DNA from: Apostichopus japonicus
Taxonomy: Eukaryota > Echinodermata > Holothuroidea > Aspidochirotida > Stichopodidae
Reading direction: 5' to 3'
NCBI RefSeq assembly: GCF_037975245.1
Contig: NC_092566.1
Span: 17,951,001-18,015,000, forward strand
DNA length: 64,000 bases
The translations under genes and the position numbers were made by a program. The stretch's first letter is position 1, and each line of letters opens with the position of its first letter. The notes beneath the pieces were generated by a model. It was not told the origin of the DNA. It searched no databases and saw nothing but the letters and a program-made list of their open reading frames with translations. This document shows positions 1-15,726 of this stretch, one piece after another.

Positions 1-80
1 CTCCTCAACAAAATACACATAGGGTAAAAATGGCCAACATTAGAGAAAAGTGAAAATTGGAAAAGAAATTATAATCATAC

Positions 81-2308
81 CGATTGATCTTGGCGTTTTG
101 GTGGTGGTCGTTCGTCTTGTTGGGAAGAAGCAAGCAATGCCTCAGCCAGTTCCCTACGTAAAGAGAGAACAAAACATTATCTTATTATTCATCACAACCC
201 ATCTAAACAAACAGCTACTGTGCTTAATTGAACAATCGTTGGCTAGAGAGGTTTAGTGTGAGTAGTATTGTCTGTAAAACTAACCACTAGACTGATATTT
301 GCTTTTCTAGCAACCACGTTCGGGAGCATAAACTTCAGTTTGATTGCCCTCAAATTAATGAGAGCAAATGTTGTTACTCTACTGTACTAACACGGTACAT
401 GTGTGATTTGACGTCTGTTGTGTAAGTGGATGATAACTCGTAAATAAAAACCTGATATATTTAGTATTATTTACACAATCCCATCATTCTCTCATACGGT
501 CCCTAATTTGTCGAATCTTCACAGTTCTGACTTTGGTATACGAAAGAAAGTTAACTCACTTTTCCTCTCTCAGTTGCGCCATTTCAGTCTGTGAGGGAGA
601 ACAAGAAGTAAGATAGTTCATGATGAATGGAACAAGGTCAAGGAAAGATAAAACCAGACGTTATCATGATATGGCACAAAACGGTGACTTCGTTTCGTGT
701 GTTCTCTTAATGTCGTGCAATGTGTTATCTATGTTTCTGCGTATGCCGAACGCTTTTGTCGACACATCCTTAACAGAAACGACTCAAATATTATACAGTG
801 TGTGTACAAAAGAAAACAAAGTGTATCTTGAGGAATATTCTATAAATTTAATTAATCAATTTACAGGTATTTTAGGTCTACAGCACAGCATTGCCAATGC
901 GCGAAGGTATGGTTGATTTTTCCCTTGCTTCGAATGTTTGGAATGTTTGGAATGTAATGGAATGTTTGGAATGTATAGTACAATCATTCTGTTCAAACAG
1001 AATGGAATCAAATCACACGTTTGAAGGATACAACCAAACCAATACCCAACGTGAAATAGATCATTATTACTGTTGTCATGTATACGAATATTTGGAGTCC
1101 CAGTATCGCGAAGTTAGCGTATACCACTTAACCTTATTTACTTCCATTGGCTCCTTAGTATACGGTTACTATCATTCTCTTTCATATAATAGGTTACCGA
1201 ATGCAAACCCGGAAACGAGAAATTAAATCAAAGAATTCGGTAGAAGTGGTCGCAGCTATGTTACTTTTAATGAGAGAGTTTACAACACATAAATCAATAA
1301 GCAGTAGTATGGGAACAGGTATAGAAGTAGAACATATATCATATTATACAAATTTCACATTTTCGACTGATAAACGTGCCACGCCGTTCTCTCGATATCT
1401 TACAAAGAAAGCAAGATGTTTCTTATATTCTTCTTGGATTTATGTTAAATTAGGCAACCTTGTTTGTTTCGGTTCATGTTTCATTACAATAAGGGGAATA
1501 TCCTGTGGTGCATGGTACATAATTCGTCCAATCACATGTTCTCAATTATTTCTGTTACCTTATACTCTTACCTTCAGTTTCTTGTTCTCGTGATCAAGTC
1601 TAAGAATCTTCTGCAGAGTGTCTCCCATTGCAATACCAATAGATGTTAATTGGTCTTTATTCTCCTCTGCAAATCCGGTATATACCGCTGACAATCTCTC
1701 GATATCTTCCAATGTGCCATCCTGTTCACGTCGTCTCTCATTCCGTATCTCCTAAATGATAAATAAGCCCCAGTAAATGAATCGGTAAATATATTCAAAA
1801 ACAAAAACAAGAAGGAATTATACTAATTGCAGGATTCATTTACTCATAAAACATCCATGACACTGTTCATAGCATATATGATGTTATCGTACAGCAACAT
1901 ATATTCTCTAAGTTACAGAAGTCAAACAGATCTTCATTCCAATGTCTTTCGGTTCCTGTTTTACTGTATAAATAGGCAGATAGAATACATACTCTTTCCC
2001 CAAAATATTAATTGGGAAGGCGGTTACGAAATGAAGATCGTAATATTCACTTATTGTTAATCATCTCAAATTTTCATTATTTAACATATTTCGGAAAACG
2101 AAGGTTTTGGCTTCCCACAGCATTTAGACGTAGTCGTACCCTACTACGTCACTCTGAATGAAAGTTGCCATTTTATTCTTTGAAAAACTTCAAACATGTG
2201 ATAAGAAATTATTATAATTTATATATATATATATATATATATATGTGTGCATATATATGTGTGCATATATATATATATATAAATATGTATATACATATAC
2301 ATATATAT

Positions 2309-2356
<48 letters not shown>

Positions 2357-4989
2357 CGTTCAGCTGGAATGAGATTTCTACCTTGAGACAAGTAATATTA
2401 TACTTCTTAAGAATTTTATTACTTACATATACATTCTCGGTTTCCTTCTTTACGATTGGTTCGTTTTCATCCAATGGTGTTCCTCCTCCATGAGTAACGT
2501 CCTCTTCTTTAACGCTACTGACCAAGGAAATCGGAGGTAAATCGTCTTCACCTTCAGAGTCGAATCCCGATGTTGGACCAGTCTCTATCTTCGTAATATC
2601 TTTTCCTCCAGTTTCTATGCAAGTAATAAAAAGTATATACAAGTATTTATACAAGTATTAAAATAGTTCAAAGTAATAAAGAATAAATGACAGGGCAGGA
2701 CTGGCCAAACGGATTATATCGGCTAGGTGGTAGTGTATACCGTTATGTAGAGGTTGCCCTATGTACAGCCCGGTCGAGGTTACCTCTTGGTCGCGAGAGG
2801 TGCCAGTTCGTGGTCCTAGGCGTCAAAAATACGCAGTTTATTGCAACGTACCATAGCCACCAAGTAGATCCATTAGCAGGTAGCAATGAACGCACCAGTC
2901 CGCCACTTGGATGATATCGTCGGGAACGTTTGCGAGAATTATGACCTAGTACTTTTCTAAAGGCCAATATCGGACGTTAGCTTAATGTGAATGGTTATTC
3001 AATGCATTCCACCCGGTCGGGACAAGTTTGTCTGTACTGTTATGTCCCGCTTAAGAGCAGTAGTTGTGTCAGTACGAACAGTAAGGAGGTTAGTAACTGT
3101 CTGTAATGTCGATACGAGTGTTTTGCAGCATTACATTGGAGGTCAGTTAAGAGACTGGGGTATTAGCATTAGGAATTATCCCAAACTGGCTGATCCATTA
3201 TTTGTCCTTTTCTGCTTTCCTTGTGCACCGTAGAACAAGCAGCGCAAGTCAGGGACCATGTTACAATAAACGGTGACATTGTCGAGAGGATAAAGGGGTG
3301 GCATAAGAAACACTGACACCGGTTACAGGTGCATATAGGGGGTCATTTGTTTAGATCCAGCTGCCTGGCAAAAAATATCTTAGATTAAGTAACTGTTGGG
3401 TTTCTCATCTGAAAAGGTCTTCTTAAAGAAAATACCAAAATGAGGTAAAACTGGTCACTAATTGATAGCCTCCTGAAACTATGAATTCGGGTAAGTTGCA
3501 AACCAATCTGTTTTCTCCACAATTAGCATATGTGATTTGCTAAACGGCGTAAATCAATTACAACATGGCAAACACGACAGATGATTATGATTACAACCAA
3601 GGTGTTATATTCATGTGCGGAGATAAGATCAACTTTCAACATACCCGAGCATTCTTCGCTTAATGGATCGTTCTTTATCAGAAATTCCCATTTTTCCATG
3701 TCAACGGCTTTGCTCAAATTCCCTATCAGATTTTCCACGGTTGCATGTTTGCCCTCGCGAGACCGCCAGAGAAGGAGAACGGAAAATACTTGGTCTTCGT
3801 TCGTAGAATTGTCACGGATGCTACGTTCAACATCAGTCGCTGGTAAATTGAGATAACACAACGCAAAAGTCTTCCAATCATCTCGGATATTGAAAGCGAG
3901 AGTGTTTAATTCATGCTCCGTAACAAGCCGGTCTGAAAGAAAATGTTGAAAACGTTTGATCGGTGTTCTGCCTAATAGTTAGTTGGTGCCTATAGTAAAT
4001 CATCGTCAGGGGGTGAACAAATGTATTAACATCCTCCAGTGGCGGAGCTAGGGGTATTGATCAGGGGGCGAGAATGGTCTGTAGGGGCGCTTTCGACACT
4101 GTCTAAGCGGAGCGCCACCACAGGTTGGCGCGGAGCGTACATAATTTTTTTGAGTGAAGGTACTCCCTATAGATCGCCGGAAATGACCCTTTCCGGGCCT
4201 TGCTAATTTGCAGATAAACGAATAATAAATAGGTGTCATCGCCATTTTGTCAGAAAATTACACCAACAAAATGTGACAAATGTCAATAGCTATTTGAGAG
4301 CGCAATAAAAAAGTCAATAATCGCAAATAAGTAAAAGTGGTAAAAAGCTGAAAAGGGCGCCAGCAGTCCATTTGAGTCCATCAGGGGGGGGGGGTCATCC
4401 GCCCCCTCTGACTGCATGGACGCTCCGCCACTGACAACCTGCATGGAATACATTATACCTATTTATGAATTCTATTATCTGGAAAATTTCGATGGAATGC
4501 TGATAGACGTTTCACCTGAGATGAGGTCTTGTATACAGCTTCAATAAAGCAGACCATCTAAAAAAAAAACACGGGTCAGCCGTTAAGTCTGTCGGCTTCA
4601 TCATCTACATGCTAAAGATGTGAACTTTGGTTCTAGTAAGTAAATCTTGTTGATTTATCTGAAACTAACCAAGCTGACGAACTTGAACAAGAAAACGAAC
4701 GAGAGTTTGAAATTACGAGAAGCTTTAATCTACCTGAGGACGACGCCGTGTAGCCGCTTGCTCCTTCACCAGTAATCGCGTCATGACTCGTGGTATCTTC
4801 TGACGTAGCTTGAACGACCGGAGTCGCCGCGTCTTTTGGGTGCTCCAAATCGTCAGGCAATCTAATGCCTCCCTCTCTCGTAGTCTTGACTATGACAGCA
4901 TCGTCGGATATTCGAATTACGGTATCACTTCCTCGTACGTAGATTTGTTCCAGTAACTTAGATCGTGGTGAAGCTGGCTCACCTTCCAT
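81..4989 (-). CDS. death-domain / coiled-coil protein, 3' end outside window
   Basis: Six minus-strand exons join in phase: 4734-4989 (start ATG, 85 codons plus 1 nt), 3645-3932, 2427-2614, 1572-1751, 560-588 and 81-153; the last donor is GTATGA at phase 0, so the gene continues left. Residues about 94-172 look like a death domain: hydrophobic spacing around [14 protein letters not shown], then an LLLWRS core followed by [13 protein letters not shown]. Residues 183-244 are an acidic, Glu/Lys/Pro-rich linker. Residues 245-325 ([10 protein letters not shown] through [21 protein letters not shown]) are strongly charged heptads, probably a coiled coil. Death domains of this fold usually assemble homotypically in apoptosis or innate immune signalling; that role is inferred. 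The 85-residue N-terminus is not recognised. The 29-bp exon at 560-588 is supported because it alone fixes the phase between its neighbours. Two hAT-type insertions and a TA microsatellite lie in or near its introns and 5' side. The start is the first ATG in the open frame; an upstream 5' exon cannot be excluded. Confidence 0.7.
2218..2356. repeat. TA/TG-rich microsatellite in death-domain gene intron
   Basis: Alternating TA runs with interspersed TGTG/CATA, in the intron between exons 2427-2614 and 1572-1751. Spurious Tyr/Ile-rich frames across it are not coding. Confidence 0.9.
2690..3560. other. death-domain gene intron with higher-GC unexplained sequence
   Basis: The intron between 2614 and 3645 has a stretch (about 2690-3340) that is less AT-rich than its surroundings and carries short open frames on both strands. 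I could not match these to a family or find terminal repeats. It may be a decayed mobile element. Confidence 0.35.
4037..4433. mobile_element. hAT-like MITE, copy 1
   Basis: The 397-bp element begins CAGTGGCGGAGC and ends GCTCCGCCACTG, a perfect 12-bp terminal inverted repeat. The flanks ACATCCTC (4029-4036) and ACAACCTG (4434-4441) agree at 6 of 8 positions, fitting a worn 8-bp target duplication of the hAT superfamily. There is no coding capacity. A second, inverted copy lies at 58027-58402. It sits in the intron between exons 4734-4989 and 3645-3932 of the death-domain gene. Confidence 0.85.
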
Positions 4990-5114
4990 TTTCTGGAGAA
5001 ATGGAGAAACGGAAAGGAATCATAGTGAACTTGGAGGTTATTACGAATTTCCGTCCAATTAAGGTTCATCGTTAATGTATTGGGATGGTGTGTGTATCTT
5101 TCTTGCTGTGGCAT

Positions 5115-6197
5115 ATAACCATATCCTAATTAAATCAACAATATATACTAAACAACTTGTTCAAACCTTTCTTTCCTAAGAATGAAATGTATTAGTACCA
5201 ATTATACTATGTAATATTGATTTTTAAACTATCTTTGCTTCTATTTATTTTGTCTTATTTTACTCCAATAAATGAAGAAAAACTTTCCTTCCAGTTCGGG
5301 GTGGGGAGGAGGGGGGGGGTCTTTGAAATCGCACTGCCTTTTAGAGCAGCTTCATCGAAGTTCTACTGACGGAACTGTTGTGAAGTTAGTTGTAAATTAA
5401 AACGGCAGGACTTGCTAATCGCAATCGACATCATATCTTGATCAGGCAACCAAGACGGATCCGATGCAGCCATTGTGTAGTCGGCCCCCACAAAAAAAAA
5501 GGTATTGAATGTAAAACTCCTTTGATTTGACTGAATGAAATATTGATAGGCATTTGCCTTTACCGAGAAATCTCTATGTTTCAAAGAATATTCATTTGCA
5601 TTGTAAAGGCCACGAACATAGTTTAACAACATTGTATACCGCATACTTAACATTTAGGAACATGATTAACATTGTTATTATAAGATCCATCATCATTATA
5701 GGAAATTCATTCGTTTGCTTTCTTTGTTGGCATGGGTCGGCAATAGTTGACCAACATAGCAACGGGGCTGACTTAAGTTGCGACAGTATCATAGCATTAT
5801 ACCATACAGTATCGCAACATGCTAATACAAAAGCAAACGTTATGTAAATTAAACGAAACTTTCTCACAAGTTTTGCCATATAGATTGTAGCGAACAAAAA
5901 GAGTCTTTCCACGATCCAAATATGTTCCACATTTACAATGCATTCGAAAGAAACAAATGGCAAACATTAATGCCACCAAAACGTAATTTATTATATGACT
6001 TTCAATATACGGTTTGTCATTAATAACGGCCAGTTAGCATTGTGATTCCTTCATTTTAATACAATTTGCTCAAGATTCAAATAAATATCTGACTAATGCA
6101 GAGAAGTGAGTAAAATTGTGAGTTATATTTGATAGAAAATGGCCAACTTTCCCCCATTTGATGAAACCTGTTGAACCCTTGAGCCAGTTTGCGGCCA
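5115..6197. other. intergenic, upstream of death-domain gene
   Basis: AT-rich sequence with short poly-G and poly-A tracts (near 5300 and 5490). No convincing exon, RNA gene or terminal repeats were seen. It presumably includes the 5' UTR and promoter of the gene starting at 4989, but no core promoter element is clear. Confidence 0.4.
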
Positions 6198-6696
6198 TTT
6201 GAGATCAGGCCCGTCGGAAGGTATTTGAAAGTGGTACGGTATTTTTGTTGACCGGTTCGATTTACTATCTAAGCGGAGCGCCACCATCGGTTGGCGCTGC
6301 GTACAAGAAAATTTTTGAATCTTCTAACCGCCCAGATGGCTGGAAATGGCACTTGCGGGGCAAAATTTGGCCACGATGTTGTACACTTTCCTCCTGCGAA
6401 CTCAGTATTTTTTCATTTATAACTACATGAACTGAAGAATCCCATCTTTAGTCATAGATGTTCTACCTTCTCGCGCCCATGTCCTTCACAGCTGCACCGG
6501 AAGAGCATATAGCACTTTGAACTTACAAAGTGTATGCAGGGCGGTATAGCTACTAGCTAGGGTCTTATAGTAGGGGTATGAATGGTAGAAATTCCGACGG
6601 GCTGGAGGTCTTTTCCAACTTAGTGGCGGGACGGCCGCACCGTCGTTACGCCAGTAAAAATAAATGAAAGGTTCAGAACTGCCTGTACTGTAATAG

Positions 6697-7975
6697 CAGG
6701 CGCGTATCCAGGATTTTCTAACCCGGGGGGCGCGAATTACTATCTAAGCGGAGCGCCACCATCGGTTGGCGCGGAGCGTACAAGAAAATTTCTGGTTTTG
6801 ATACCCCCCAGATCACCGGAAATGGCACTTCTCGGGCTTGAAAATGAGCAACCAGATGTACACTTTTGCCTGAGAACCAAGTATTTCCCAAAAGTTTTTT
6901 TCCATCCATAACCTTTTTGAAGATTGTCACCAGTCACACATCATGTTCGACCTGATTGCATGTCCTATGGATCATTGCTTTTGTAGGTTATTCTACGTCA
7001 CGGCCCACAATATCCGAAAGCCCCACTTTTGAAGGTTTTAAGCCCATTACTTGTTGAAAATTTGAAAATTCCCTTTTCTCGTGAATAAAATCACTTGAAA
7101 ACATACCCATAATGTTGCACAAAATTCAATCTATAGACAACCAATATAGAAAAACCTCCTTGAACCCCTAACAGACAGGTGAAAATTGAACGAGTAGAGG
7201 AAAGTATGATGAAGAATGTTGGTGAGGAAATTTTGGAAAATTCCGACACAGTTAATTTATTGGTGTAGAAATATTGCAACCTCTTATAATGGCTTTTACA
7301 AAACTTGGTTGAAGGAACAGAAAAATAGCAGATATTTCCGATATCAGGTATATCGAAACCGAACACTTCACTCATAGGCGTAGGTCCCGTAGGAGACGGG
7401 GGCGAAGCCTGTAGGCAAACTATCTAAGCGAAGCGCCACCATGAGTTGGCGCGAAGCGTACAAGAAAAATTTTGGCCGAAAATGCCTCCCAGATCGCTGG
7501 AAATGACACTTCCCAGGCCTTGTAAGTTGCATCTAAGCATTGTCTATTTTGAAATTACTAGCGATGTCATAAAGAAAATTTGCTCGGGGGGCGGTCGCCC
7601 CCTTCCCGAAATGCGTTATGTTCCCCGACGACTCGGTCGAGTTCAAGTACATTAGTGAGAGAGGAAAAACGGAACGTCAAAATGGAGTTGTCGGGGTAAG
7701 GGGTAGGGTGAGGCGCACACCCCCTCCGTAATCCTTGATCTGTCACTGGCTACCCTGTGTATATAATAGGGATCTTTTTCTTCCCGAGGTCTTGGCTATC
7801 TTCTGCTCCCTCCTTTTCTCCCTTTTCTCTCTTTTTTCTTTTTCTTTTCCCTTCCTTCCTCTCCTCCTTTTCTTTTTTCCCCTCCTTTTCCCTTTTTTCT
7901 TCTCTTTTTTTTCTCTCCTCTTTTCCTTACCTGGGGGGCGCGCGCCCCCAACGTCCCCCCCTGGATACGCACCTG
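6697..7975. mobile_element. nested non-autonomous terminal-repeat element
   Basis: The ends are CAGGCGCGTATCCAGG and, inverted, CAGGTGCGTATCCAGG (15 of 16 matching). AATAG is present immediately outside both ends (6692-6696, 7976-7980); an 8-bp duplication is not evident. The termini resemble hAT MITEs. The interior includes two copies of the CTAAGCGGAGCGCC-type module (about 6740 and 7420) and a long pyrimidine tract near 7800-7930. No transposase is visible inside. Confidence 0.7.
7800..7931. repeat. polypyrimidine tract
   Basis: About 130 bp consisting almost entirely of C and T on the plus strand, inside the nested element. Ser/Phe/Leu-rich frames across it are by-products of composition. 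Confidence 0.85.
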
Positions 7976-8638
7976 AATAGTAACAGTTTATCCGAATTTG
8001 ATAATTTTGCTAGTTCTTATGAGTGTTACGATTATCTAAAATGATTCCTCAATTAGTCTACCTTCCTTTGAGGTTAGGGCCTCAAAAATGTTTTGTGGGT
8101 GAGCAAAGATTTCGCCGAGTGCGGTTAGTCTCTGTGAGGCTTTTGAAATTATGCAATAAACGTTAACAATGATTATTTCGTTACGGCGTTGGTGACAACC
8201 AACACCTGGGTGGAATCCTCTCCATACTGCAGTACTTTTTCCAATTTCCAAATTCCAAGCATTGTTCTTTCTGCAGTTGGGGCGCAGAATATAGGATATT
8301 ACCCGATTGCCTGTAGCAATTCAGTTGTATAGGATGATCTACTGTATCCTTTGTTAGGGTTGAGGATTAGAGTTGTAGGGTCAGCAAATGTGAGCATTTT
8401 TCGTATAATTTAGCCCTCTTTCTTCCTGGAATTAATGCTCCTATAAGCTCCCGGTATCACAACGACTACTATACTGAAGAGCATGGGCTCCTGGGCATGG
8501 GCGCTGTTAAAAGGAGCACCGGCTATCGGTTAGTGTGCAGCGTTCTACTGCGAACTCAAATCAATGGAAAGTACCAAACACCGAGCGTCGATGGTCTTTG
8601 GCACTGGTAAATTCGTTGGCTGCATCAACTAGATTCAA

Positions 8639-9190
8639 TCAATCCGCATAATCTTTGTGTACATGTAAGATCATAAGGTGGTTGAGTCGCTGCTGGGTCA
8701 TTGTAGACCTTAAGTAACTCTTTACACTCATAGCACTAAATGAGCGTTCACTTACTGCATTTGTCGCAGGCATCACTAAAATTAGTTTGACAAGCGTGCA
8801 CACTTGTGAGAGGAGCTCACGATTACCGAAACTCAACCCTCGCATGTGGTCAACAACCTCTGGCAAAGTCCACTCTGATTGTTTGGCCGTAGCTTCCATG
8901 GTTTCCCCAAGGGTTTCTAGTTGGACTCTGAGCTCGCCCTTACGGAGATCCTCGCCGTAAAAGTCACATACGAATTTTAACAGTTCTTCGTCAACATGTT
9001 GTTGGTTACACGTTTTGAGAAGCAGCTGCTGTAGTTTTGAGTAGATTTTGTAACCCTCCTGATCAAATCTATCGCGGATGCAGTTGACAATGGTGTCAAC
9101 TGCCTCCAGGTATATTCGCCTGAAGTAGTCCTCCACTGATTCTGGAGGCATGATATCCGCGGCCGAACCAGAAACTAATCTGGCTGGCAC
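8639..9190 (-). pseudogene. hAT transposase C-terminal fragment
   Basis: An open frame of 183 residues. Residues about 128-180 match the hAT C-terminal dimerisation region: PATNAVSERSFSAMSVKSYL then LRSTMTQQRLNHLMILHVHK, ending a few residues later as such transposases do. A full hAT transposase is about 600-700 residues with an N-terminal BED/TTF-type zinc finger and RNase H-like catalytic domain; those parts are not present, so this is a truncated remnant. The fragment resembles the ZMYM6/THAP-like branch seen often in invertebrate genomes. It lies inside the 6206-9636 element, which it may once have mobilised. Confidence 0.85.
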
Positions 9191-9879
9191 TTTCCTTTGC
9201 GTTGAGTTGCCGGTGTAGCGCAGCGCGGGGACACGCCCTATACATTGTACGTTGCCCTAATTATCCGGACGGTATTTACTGTTACACTGCTCAACTAAGT
9301 AAAACATCTCCGGGTTTGACACCTTCTTAGGGAAATGGGGGGAATTCGGGGGTTTGGGGAAATTCGGTGCGACTCGAATCGTAGGCCCCTATCGCCCCAG
9401 TTACAACTTGAGATTCGTTGAATAATTCGTGCCGGCTCATCCGGGGCTCATCGCATCATAGGACACAATGATGGTACAGAGGGTCGGCTTTGGTCATGAA
9501 GACTCGTGCATTTTATTGATTCGAACTGTATTTTCTAACTCCCTCACCTATTTTCTTCTCCCCCTCTCTCTTTTTTTTTTAGCTGAAAAGTGGTACGGTA
9601 AATACCGTACCTACCGTAGCGGGTGCGACGGGCCTGTTTGAGATGACCTCTTGACTCATGAAGCTCAGAGGCAGACAACTTATAAGAGGTTTAAGTGCAT
9701 GTTGAATGCAAGAGTATAAACTCTAAAGCAGATTTCCTCACCTGGATGCCAGGTATGTTTCGTTGAAGACATATAGAGACTATTGACACAACTAACCTGA
9801 ACAGAACGTAACCAAACTATATTTACCAAATAGGTTCACCAAAAGAAAACCATAGCGCTGGAGAATTCACAGATAAACT

Positions 9880-10362
9880 GTCGCTTTAATTTTGGAGTTA
9901 TCATGATTAAAAGGTGTTCAGACTTTGATATTACTGTTGACCTCATGTGACCTTTGGAATTTCAATAGGATTCTTGCACTCACCAAGCTGGATCTACATA
10001 CTAAGTATGAAGTTCAAGAAAGATATTACTTTCTTTTGTAATCGTGTTTATAAGATTTTCACACTTTCACTTAAAGGTTGACCGCAAATGACCTTTGACC
10101 TCCACCAATTTCAATAGCGTTCTTGTACTCAAGAGGCTGAATCTGCATACCATGTATCAAGTTTAACACTGGTGGACGTTTGAGTTATCTTGTTCACAAA
10201 ATTTTCAGAGTTTGACCTCTGTTGACCCCAAATGAACATTGAATTTCGAAGCAAGCTTTATGCATCCTGTACTCAATAAGACTGATCCACATACCAAGTA
10301 TGAAGTTAATCCATCAATAACATTTCGAGTTACCGTGTTTAAAAGCAAGTGTCACATACATA
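9880..10362. repeat. degenerate ~135-bp tandem repeat rich in TGACCT half-sites
   Basis: At least three diverged units share the order TTTGA..TGACC.., AAATGACCTTTGACCT, TTCAATAG, a TTCTTG..ACTCA block, an ATACCAAGTATGAAGTT-like block and a GTGTTTA...ATTTTCA block. The unit at 10089-10101 contains TGACCTTTGACCT, a DR1 pair of nuclear-receptor half-sites on the minus strand. A short CATA/CACACG microsatellite follows. A smaller related stretch with the same half-sites occurs at 35245-35292. Confidence 0.7.
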
Positions 10363-14560
<4,198 letters not shown>

Positions 14561-14610
14561 TTAAGCTATATGAAATATGAACACGACGAGACCGAATAAA
14601 ACTCTCTTAC

Positions 14611-14773
14611 CTCTTCGCAAGGATAACAGTTGCTCGTTACATGGCCAATTGCTCAGGCTCTCCACACTTCGTTCGTTGTTTTTCCACTGTTGTACTAAGG
14701 CATAATGTCCACGCATGATTGTTTCCGCTATCTCTATACTGTACGTACCGAGAATACCTTTGACCGCCGCCAT
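14611..14773 (-). CDS. possible first exon of unrecognised gene
   Basis: An ATG opens 54 codons beginning MAAVKGILGTYSIEIAETIM and containing RGHYALVQQW and SNWPCNEQLL, ending at a good donor (GTAAGA) at phase 1. A diverged copy of the same region (about 15590-15720) retains SNWPCNEQLL but has lost the donor. Conservation of that peptide block between copies is weak support for coding origin. No downstream exon or family was recognised, so this may be a chance frame. Confidence 0.3.
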
Positions 14774-15726
14774 AAACATACACAAAGAGACGCGTAGCCT
14801 TTTTTTTTTGTTTGACAAATTTGAAAGAGGTATATATATATATATATATATACAGAAGCGTATAATAGATATCACGCCTAGGATTTCAAAAGAAAACAAA
14901 CAAAGTTCTTGACTTCGAATATATCTGGAGACAGAGTAATCTGAAAAGATATCTTGTACTTAAAATGAAAACGTATTAAAGTAGCTAACGATGGGGTAAA
15001 AAAAGTTACTTTGATTGCTTCTGGCTAACTTATTTATAAAAACATATTACACAAAGATTGATTTTATTCTACACACATATGCCTTTTCAACACTCCCATA
15101 AGTGGCCCTTGGCTCTTGCACAATAAAGGGGCTTTCTTCCTCTTGCGCAATCGTGCACACAAAAAAACTACGGTGTCCTTGTACATACTTTTGGAGAGAA
15201 AGTATTGGAAAATAAAAATGGAAAGAAAAAGGTAAAGGCTAGACGAATCTAAAACTCAGAGCACAGACAATGAGAAATGAGACGAGAGATGTACTCGACC
15301 AGACACTTGATATAGTTATATTCTGCAATCGGAATTAAACGTCGACTGTTAACTGAAGTTGTTGACCATAGGAGAGATAGTTGTAGTTCAAGGAAATTCA
15401 TCTAGGTTCGAGCGCAAATATAAAACCCAAAAATGTTACATTCGCTTTTAACTGGTTGCGTTATTCTCATTTCATCTAGCCCTTTCTTGCCTCTGCCACC
15501 ATTTCAGAGATAGTGTCCATGTAAATAACATGTAAGCGGTAAGGGAGGAGTTCGGAAGGGCTAAGGAGCATCCATTTTCCTTTTCCCATGAATAACAGTT
15601 GCTCGTTACATGGCCAATTGCTCATGCTCTCCACACACCGTTCGTGGTTTATCGATGGTTGTACTAAGGAATAATATCCACGCATATTGTTGCCGCTGTC
15701 TGTACCGAGAAAATCTATGCAAACAT

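Larger units (their letters stand above)
6206..9636. mobile_element. hAT DNA transposon with transposase remnant and nested element
   Basis: The 3,431-bp element starts CAGGCCCGTCG and ends CGACGGGCCTG (11-bp perfect terminal inverted repeat). It is bounded by a perfect 8-bp target duplication TTTGAGAT at 6198-6205 and 9637-9644, the hallmark of hAT insertion. Subterminal GTGGTACGGTA occurs near both ends. A hAT transposase C-terminus lies at 8639-9190 on the minus strand, and another terminal-repeat element is nested at 6697-7975. The rest is non-coding. The intact duplication suggests a fairly recent insertion of an already defective copy; the nested element is later. Confidence 0.88.

Noticed and set aside
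2190-2360. Tyr/Ile-rich frames on both strands
   Set aside because: TA microsatellite translation; only the part from 2427 upward belongs to a real exon.
2687-3233. Short frames on both strands at 2.7-3.2 kb as a transposase
   Set aside because: No recognisable catalytic motif or terminal repeats could be established.
4917-5114. Alternative first exon beginning MNLNWTEIRNNLQ
   Set aside because: It overlaps the chosen ATG region in another frame, lacks a donor in phase, and is probably 5' UTR.
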